Assembly: GCA_018894105.1 (NCBI GenBank)
Contig: CM032127.1
Span: 1,769,001-1,833,000, forward strand
DNA: 64,000 bases
Reading direction: 5' to 3'
From: Jacaranda mimosifolia
Lineage: Eukaryota; Streptophyta; Magnoliopsida; Lamiales; Bignoniaceae
Shown: positions 58,060 through 64,000 of the stretch, piece by piece
Layout of the letters: each line of letters opens with the position of its first letter
How positions within the stretch are numbered: the stretch's first letter is position 1
Made by a program: the position numbers and the translations under genes
The notes under the pieces: generated by a model
The model's input: the letters and a program-made list of their open reading frames with translations, nothing else
Databases searched by the model: none
Told to the model about the DNA's origin: nothing

Positions 58060-61000
58060 TAAACATTTCCCCAACGGCCGAAGCCCTTAGTTTTGGGCCA
58101 AACATAAAAGGCCCAGAATAGTAACCCATGTATTTATCCTCAAAATGGCCCATCTAAGGATACCATGATCCATATCAGACCCGGATCCGATTCACTAAAA
58201 AATAGTTTCTTCCCCTTATTTTCAAATAACCCAAACTTGCTTTGAAATGCTCTTTGTAACATTTTAGAACTAAATAGGCGAAAATGCTTTAATTAGTGTT
58301 AATTCAAAAGCCTAAATTACATTTTAAATATAATATTAGCCAATGACAATGTATTTAGGGTGGTAATTTTTTTGGATAATTAAAATTTTTCATTATCATA
58401 ACTCAATTGGGTTGACCTTCACATTCTTAATAATTCATATTTTGAACAAATTTCTTGGAAAATTGGAAAATATAGGAAAGTGGGATTTTCTTTTTTCAAT
58501 TAATACTCATAAAATTAGAATATTTCATTAATAAAACAAAAGAAAAGTTTGTTGACAAACACTAATGTATTTTTAGGTTCATATAGTTATGTCTTTGCTT
58601 TCTAATTTTCAATTTAGATTAATGATTTTCAATCTTTTCATTTTTTTATTTTTTACCATTCATTCATTAAGTGAACTATTTTTTCATTAATTTCTCATTC
58701 ATCTAAAATGATTTTGAGTAGTTGAATATATTATTGATATCTACATGAGGCATAGATTACAATAACCAGAAATAATTCTATTAACAATAAATGAAACACA
58801 TTTAATAGGGTCCGCTTGGTTTTATTTTTATTTTCAAAACACATTCTTTAATAATTTATATATATATATATATTTCCAACAATCTATATATTTTCTCCCT
58901 CTATTTCATTATTTCTATCTCTCTCCACCTACAACATATTAAAACTAACATGATCGTTATATTTTTAACATTTCATCCAAATACAAACTCATTTTTTACT
59001 TATTTTCACTAACTTTTCAAATTTTAGAAGTAATAGAAATGAAAATAAAAACAAACAGCCCTTGACCGAAACCCATTTTGTACCACCCATTGTCTGTGAT
59101 GTGAATTTTTTACGATTTATATCGTCGTGAAAAGGACGTTTCAATAATTTAAGCTTTCTTTTAAATCGAGCTTGATTGTAAAATAATTATTTATAAAGAT
59201 CATTCAATCGAGCTAGTCAACTACACAATAGTATGATAATCAAAATATTATTAATCGAGTACATTATAGATTGACAGGAGAATTGACCTTGTGGACACTG
59301 TTGATACTTAAAGATCCAATTACAAATCTTCATCGTGAAAAAAATATTTCAATGTCACACATCAATCGACAATACAAATCTCAATGATCAACAATTATAT
59401 TAAATTATTTTTTTCTCGATTTAAATTAATTAACTTTTAGAATAAATGAACTAGCTATTGTATCAATCATATCTATGGCCCCATGACATGACATGGATAT
59501 GTTTGTTCATTTCTTTAAGAGTACTCAATACTATTTTGTAATCATACTTTGCTTTATTAATTAAGTCACATTTTACTTGTCATCTTGTTTTCATTTATTC
59601 TTGTCAAAGGGGTCACTTTTTTGGAGAGGTGAATTTGAAGGAGAAAATAAGGAGTAAATTCCAAAATTACATATAGTGTGCCTAAATCTATGGGTGGCTA
59701 CAAACCTAAGGATAAGAAAGAATAGAAGTTGGTTTGGTACATATGCTTTAAAGTATTTCTATGGGCATTAACTTATGGTTTATTTATTTTTTAATGCACA
59801 AATAAATTTAATTAATTCATATAATTAATACGGAGATAGGGTATCTTGCTAGTTGTTAGCTTTAAATTAAGATAGTAGGGTTTGGCACAATTTTAGAAAG
59901 TGATTTTAAAAATTAGATTATACTTAGTAAAGTTAATTTGGGTTTGGCACAATTTTAGGCAATGCTTTTAATAATTAGATTAATAAATTGGCTTTGCAAT
60001 GCTTTTTTGTAGCCAATAGCCATACCTTTTTTTTTTTTTTCAAGTAGTGATCATCTGTAAAGATAATTCATCTGTTATGAAATATCTGATTTCAGCCATA
60101 ATAATTGTTTAAGGACAGAGAACTCGTCATTATAATCCCAAATATCATTAGAACTCGCGCTATTATGAAGTGTTTATTTGAATCGAAACTAGGAGTAGGG
60201 TCTCCCTCTCTCTCCCAACCCATAATATATATATATATGTATTAATTTTGTTAATAATTTTTACTTTTTCTTTAATTTTAGTAATAACTTTTATCAAGTT
60301 TTTATTTATTTTAATTTTATAGCCCAAAAAAAGTTGAGCCCATTTTTACAATCGAATAATTAGATAAAGACAACTAAATTAGGCCCATCATAAGCTATGT
60401 ATAGTAGTTCCATTTTATTTATTTGAAAACCTATTTCTGGATTTAGCCAAAGAAAACCTTTATACGAACTTACAAAATAATTCAACTCTCTCTTTTTCAA
60501 TGAAAATATATATTTCAAATATATAAATTATATAATTTATATCATGACTTTTACGTTTTATATTTTTCTCTCTCGCACCCTCTCATTTATAAGTCGGTCT
60601 CTAAATACTGCAACCCCTCTAAAACACAAATCAAATTATATTTTTACCAATTAACCTACTAATTTACAAAATATTATCATTATAAATTTAAATCTAACTT
60701 TCTCATAAGAAATTATATACCAAAATACCACTTTAATAATGCCAAAACTATGAGCATTTGGACGTTCCAAACATATTTAAATTAAAGTATCAAACTATTG
60801 GACAAATTTTCGTATAGTACAAGAATGACATAACCACTCCAATCAAACCATTCTCAACATGCATAAAAATATCTAAAATGTTTATTTTTAATCCCATAGT
60901 CTCTATCATATAAGACAATCTAACTAATTATTATTTAATTCCACAGGTAAATTTAAATTAATAGTTGGAATTGTTAATATTTATCTCCTCGAAATAAACT

Positions 61001-61243
61001 ATTATTTTGCTAGTGGATCTATAGGAAAGTTAGGAAGTAATGGAAACATTGAGAGCCCAAAAAAGGGAGATTTGACAAATATATAATATTTTATTATAAA
61101 TATATATTTTTTCAAAAAGATACATCCCACTAGACAGAATGAGTTCAAGCCATTGCGACTTTTAAGGTTTTGGTTTTGTCCATTTGATCAACTTGTACCA
61201 ATTAATAATCAATTTTTATTTATTTTTTTGGTTGCTTTTTTAG
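58060..61243. other. Gene-free AT-rich spacer
   Basis: No coding gene seen. It contains one further MITE (about 58810-59061), a TA run near 58859-58872, and two copies of a GGTTTGGCACAATTTTAG passage near 59879 and 59940 (about 61 bp apart). Confidence 0.5.
58810..59061. mobile_element. Tourist-like MITE relative of 16976-17279
   Basis: The left end GGTCCGCTTGGTTTTATTTT and right end GAAAATAAAAACAAACAGCC are inverted. The interior shares TTTCACTAACTTTTCAAAT and CATTTTTxxxTATTTTC with the 17 kb copy. The flanks do not give a clean duplication. Confidence 0.45.
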
Positions 61244-61624
61244 TAGTGATAGCAATGGGTTGGGTCTGAATTGATTTGGCAAAAACTAAGACCCGCCCCA
61301 TTAAGATTTTTATAGACCCGAATTTCATCATGTCCCAAACCCTTATCTAACGGGTTAGACTCGTTAAACTTGTTAGATCCATTTAAAATATTTTTAAAAA
61401 TTAAAAATATTTCTTAAAAATATGTAATATTTACATTTTTTCATATATACATGAATACACACAATAAATAAAATTAATGTATCTAATATCAAACATAGTG
61501 GGTTTGGGACGGGTCCAGGTTGAAAACTTAAAACCCAAGGCCCATCCCAAGATCCATTTATGCTTTCAAAATCCGCCCCAAGCAGGGAGGGTTCGGGTCT
61601 TACCCGAACCCATTGTCATCCCTA
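61244..61624. mobile_element. TIR element with GGGTT/AACCC ends, about 381 bp
   Basis: The left end TAGTGATAGCAATGGGTTGG pairs with the right end CCCATTGTCATCCCTA. GACCCG words occur at both sides of an AT-rich centre. The flanks CTTTTTTAG and CTTTTTAC are similar, an imperfect 8-bp duplication at best, so a hAT-type origin is only likely. Confidence 0.5.
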
Positions 61625-62199
61625 CTTTTTACTCTTGCTTTTTCTTCTTTTTTTTGGCCAATCCCAATAAGAACAATTTTCATCTAGTGGCATATAGTCC
61701 ATGGCATCAGTCTCCCCTATTATACAGAAGGTCTCAACTTCAAGTTTGAATGGACTGTTTTTGTGAATATTATGTATATTTGATTATGTAGTTTATATTT
61801 TAATTTGTTTAATTTGATAATAAAATAATATTAACCTGTTAAAAGGATAAAAAAAATTATTATTTGTAATGATCTTTAAAAAAACAAAAAAAATCATTTG
61901 CAATGACCATTGACAATGTATCTATGGGTATCCTTTTTTCTTTCTTTCTTAAAAATGCCTATTTTTTTTATTTTATTTTTGCCTTTCTTCGAGAAAATTC
62001 AATGTTTGTTTATTCGTATTTTTTTAAATATTTTATAAGTGAAAAAAATACTTCCAAACAGACATCTACATTCCTCAATACAATAATACATCATCAATCA
62101 TGCAAAGCGTCCCAAAATAAATTAATCTTTATACGAGTGTATATATACACTCATCATTACAATTTATACACATACAAAAAATTGTCTGGCTAATAACAC

Positions 62200-62330
62200 T
62201 TTCAAACAAACATTTTCAATAATTTTTAAATATAAATAATCAAACATCACATTTATCCAACATGCTACCCAAAACACATTTCTAGAATATTTCTCCAAAA
62301 TTCAAAATATAAACAAATAAACCCTCAATA
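62200..62330 (-). mobile_element. MITE family fragment
   Basis: On the minus strand it reads GTGTTTTGGGTAGCATGTTG then GGATAAATGTGATGTTTGAT, as in the left part of the 23947 copy. The remainder is missing. Confidence 0.35.
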
Positions 62331-62439
62331 AAAATTGGTAATTTTTCAATAAAATCAAAGGCCATCGGGATGTTTTATTTTCATGACAAGTGAACTATTT
62401 ATCATGTAGTTGGGCATGGAATTCAAGAAAAAGGATCAA

Positions 62440-63050
62440 TTATATGATAAGTGTTAAAATATTTATTTTGTGATTCATTAATTATAGTAAGGGTAAGAAC
62501 GCCAAACACTTAAAAATTTGATTTTAGGGCAATTAACTTACCCAAATTTTATTTAAAAAACAATTCATTTTATGCTCTCAACCTAAATTAAAGAATTTGA
62601 AAGAATAATTATGCCAATATTTTTACTACGTGATTTTTTCTATTTAATTCTTAGCAACTTATATATGTTACTTATAAATCCAAAACATTTTTTCAAATTT
62701 CTCAAAAAATTACTTTAAAATAACAATAATAAAAATCATAAATTATATGATAAGTGTTAAAATATTTATTTTGTCATTCATTAACTATAGTAAGGGTAAG
62801 AACCCAAACATTTAAAATTTTGATTTTAGGGCAATTAACTTACCAAAATTTTATTTAAAAAACACTTCATTTTGTGCTCTCGACCTAAATTAAAGAATTT
62901 GAAAATAATAATTATGCCAATATTTTTACTACTTACGTTATTTTTTTATTTAATTCTTAGCAACTTATATATGTTACTTATAAACCCATAACATTTTTTC
63001 AAATTTCTCATAAAATTACTTTAAAATAACAATAATAAAAATCATAAATT
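62440..63050. repeat. 303-bp tandem duplication
   Basis: TATATGATAAGTGTTAAAAT begins at 62441 and again at 62744. Both copies run through AAGGGTAAGAAC, TTTTAGGGCAATTAACTTAC, TTAATTCTTAGCAACTTATA and AACAATAATAAAAATCATAA with a few percent difference. Non-coding. Confidence 0.9.
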
Positions 63051-63763
63051 AAAAGTTGAAAAATCTCATGCAAGTGAAAATTGAGATATTCTATAAGATT
63101 TTTTCTTTTTTTTTTTTTTACTTTTTCTCTAATCAAGTAAGGAATTAAGGATAAGATCAACGAGAATATGTTTATCATTTCAAGTCCACGTCACGTACCA
63201 ATCTTGAATGGATTAAAGCATTTTATTTTTTTACTTGGTCCAACTTTATTAGGTAACTTATAATAAAGTTATTTAATTTAACACTAAGCGCAAAAGCTGT
63301 TTGAATTTTTCATATTCTAAAGTCGTGTTAGGCTGTTAGCAACTTAAATTAATTTTTATCATTGTATCGCCTGATATGTCGGGTTTTGGTGGAGCACTCT
63401 CAGCTTTATTTGTTGGGCCCATATAATGGAATTGGTAAAATTATTTTAGCCAATTGGCTTAATAATAAAAATTAGTCTATTACTTATTTAATTTATTGCT
63501 TTTTTTTTTTGGCAAGCTAAAAAAGAAACTAATAAAATAATTTTACTATGTTAATTGAATATGATAAATATATTTCAAGATTTACAAACTTTTAATATTA
63601 CTATATAATTTTTAAAAATAAAATTATAGTAAAAACATTAAGATCATTTAAAGAATTAAATCTCTAATTAATGAATTATTGTGAATTTACTCATGCAATT
63701 ATGAAAATTCAACCTATATAAAATCTAACATAAATTTAACTTCACTGAAAATATTACAACTTA

Positions 63764-63857
63764 CCTAATATATTTAAGATAAACTTACAAGCTTTTGCCA
63801 TATAATTTATCCTAATATATTTAAGATAAACTTACAAGCTTTTGCCATATAATTTAT
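63764..63857. repeat. 47-bp perfect tandem duplication
   Basis: CCTAATATATTTAAGATAAA starts at 63764 and 63811; each copy ends GCCATATAATTTAT. The two copies look identical, so the event or an assembly slip is recent. The remaining sequence from 63050 to 64000 is AT-rich with no gene seen. Confidence 0.9.
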
Positions 63858-64000
63858 CCAAAAAGATTAAGTAACTTTTTTATCATAATATATATTTGTA
63901 TATATTAAATCCAAAATATTTATGGATTTATTATACACAAATTCAAGGTACAATATGTGTTCTAAAAAATATATATATATATATTTTCCAAAATTACCAC

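Noticed and set aside
1..64000. CRISPR arrays, bacterial operons, rRNA genes
   Set aside because: The window is plant nuclear DNA. The regular arrays lack the direct-repeat and unique-spacer structure of CRISPR, and no rRNA-like sequence was seen.

Overview
This is a 64 kb piece of a eudicot plant nuclear genome. The genes have small GT-AG introns, the spacers are very AT-rich, and MITEs, Mutator-like elements (MULEs), microsatellites and homopolymers are abundant. The proteins are plant-specific or plant-type (ELF3, R2R3-MYB of the RAX/Blind type, plant EPSIN1, a BC10-type glycosyltransferase). An asterid is plausible from general impression, but nothing here proves the species.

Layout. (1) 321-839 (-): first coding exon of a BC10/core-2-I-branching glycosyltransferase, running off the left edge. 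(2) 3189-6242 (-): complete four-exon CXXC zinc-binding protein (DUF866), 166 aa. (3) 7299-13793: a 6.5 kb decayed MULE (element A) with a 9-bp target duplication, transposase relics and large tandem arrays. (4) 13.8-17.8 kb: MITE-rich spacer. (5) 18297-22724 (+): the circadian gene ELF3, 684 aa. (6) 25162-30789 (+): a DEDD-exonuclease-fold plus KH-domain protein, 338 aa. (7) 31945-38672 (-): EPSIN1-type clathrin adaptor, 11 coding exons, 582 aa, convergent with the previous gene. (8) 38940-42579: element B, a shorter inverted relative of element A, 258 bp upstream of the EPSIN1 start codon. (9) 44144-45803: element C, a third MULE-like element with long terminal inverted repeats. (10) 47523-51331 (+): SNF7/VPS32 ESCRT-III subunit, 214 aa. 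(11) 53177-54667 (-): RAX/Blind-like R2R3-MYB, 297 aa, with a GC-AG intron. (12) 54.7-64 kb: no gene recognised; MITEs and tandem duplications.

The genes do not form one pathway. Two of them (EPSIN1 and VPS32) act in clathrin or endosomal trafficking. ELF3 next to the exonuclease-KH gene recalls the Arabidopsis At2g25910-At2g25930 neighbourhood, recalled from memory and not searched.

The most unusual structure is the A/B element pair. Both carry arrays built on a roughly 22-bp minisatellite unit centred on an AGTAYA core, organised into higher-order repeats of about 88, 104, about 120 and about 225-253 bp. In element A the arrays sit between relics of the N- and C-terminal ends of a MuDR-type transposase, where the catalytic domain should be.

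All exon boundaries were derived by hand from reading frame, splice consensus and remembered family sequences. Untranslated regions and introns within them are tentative.
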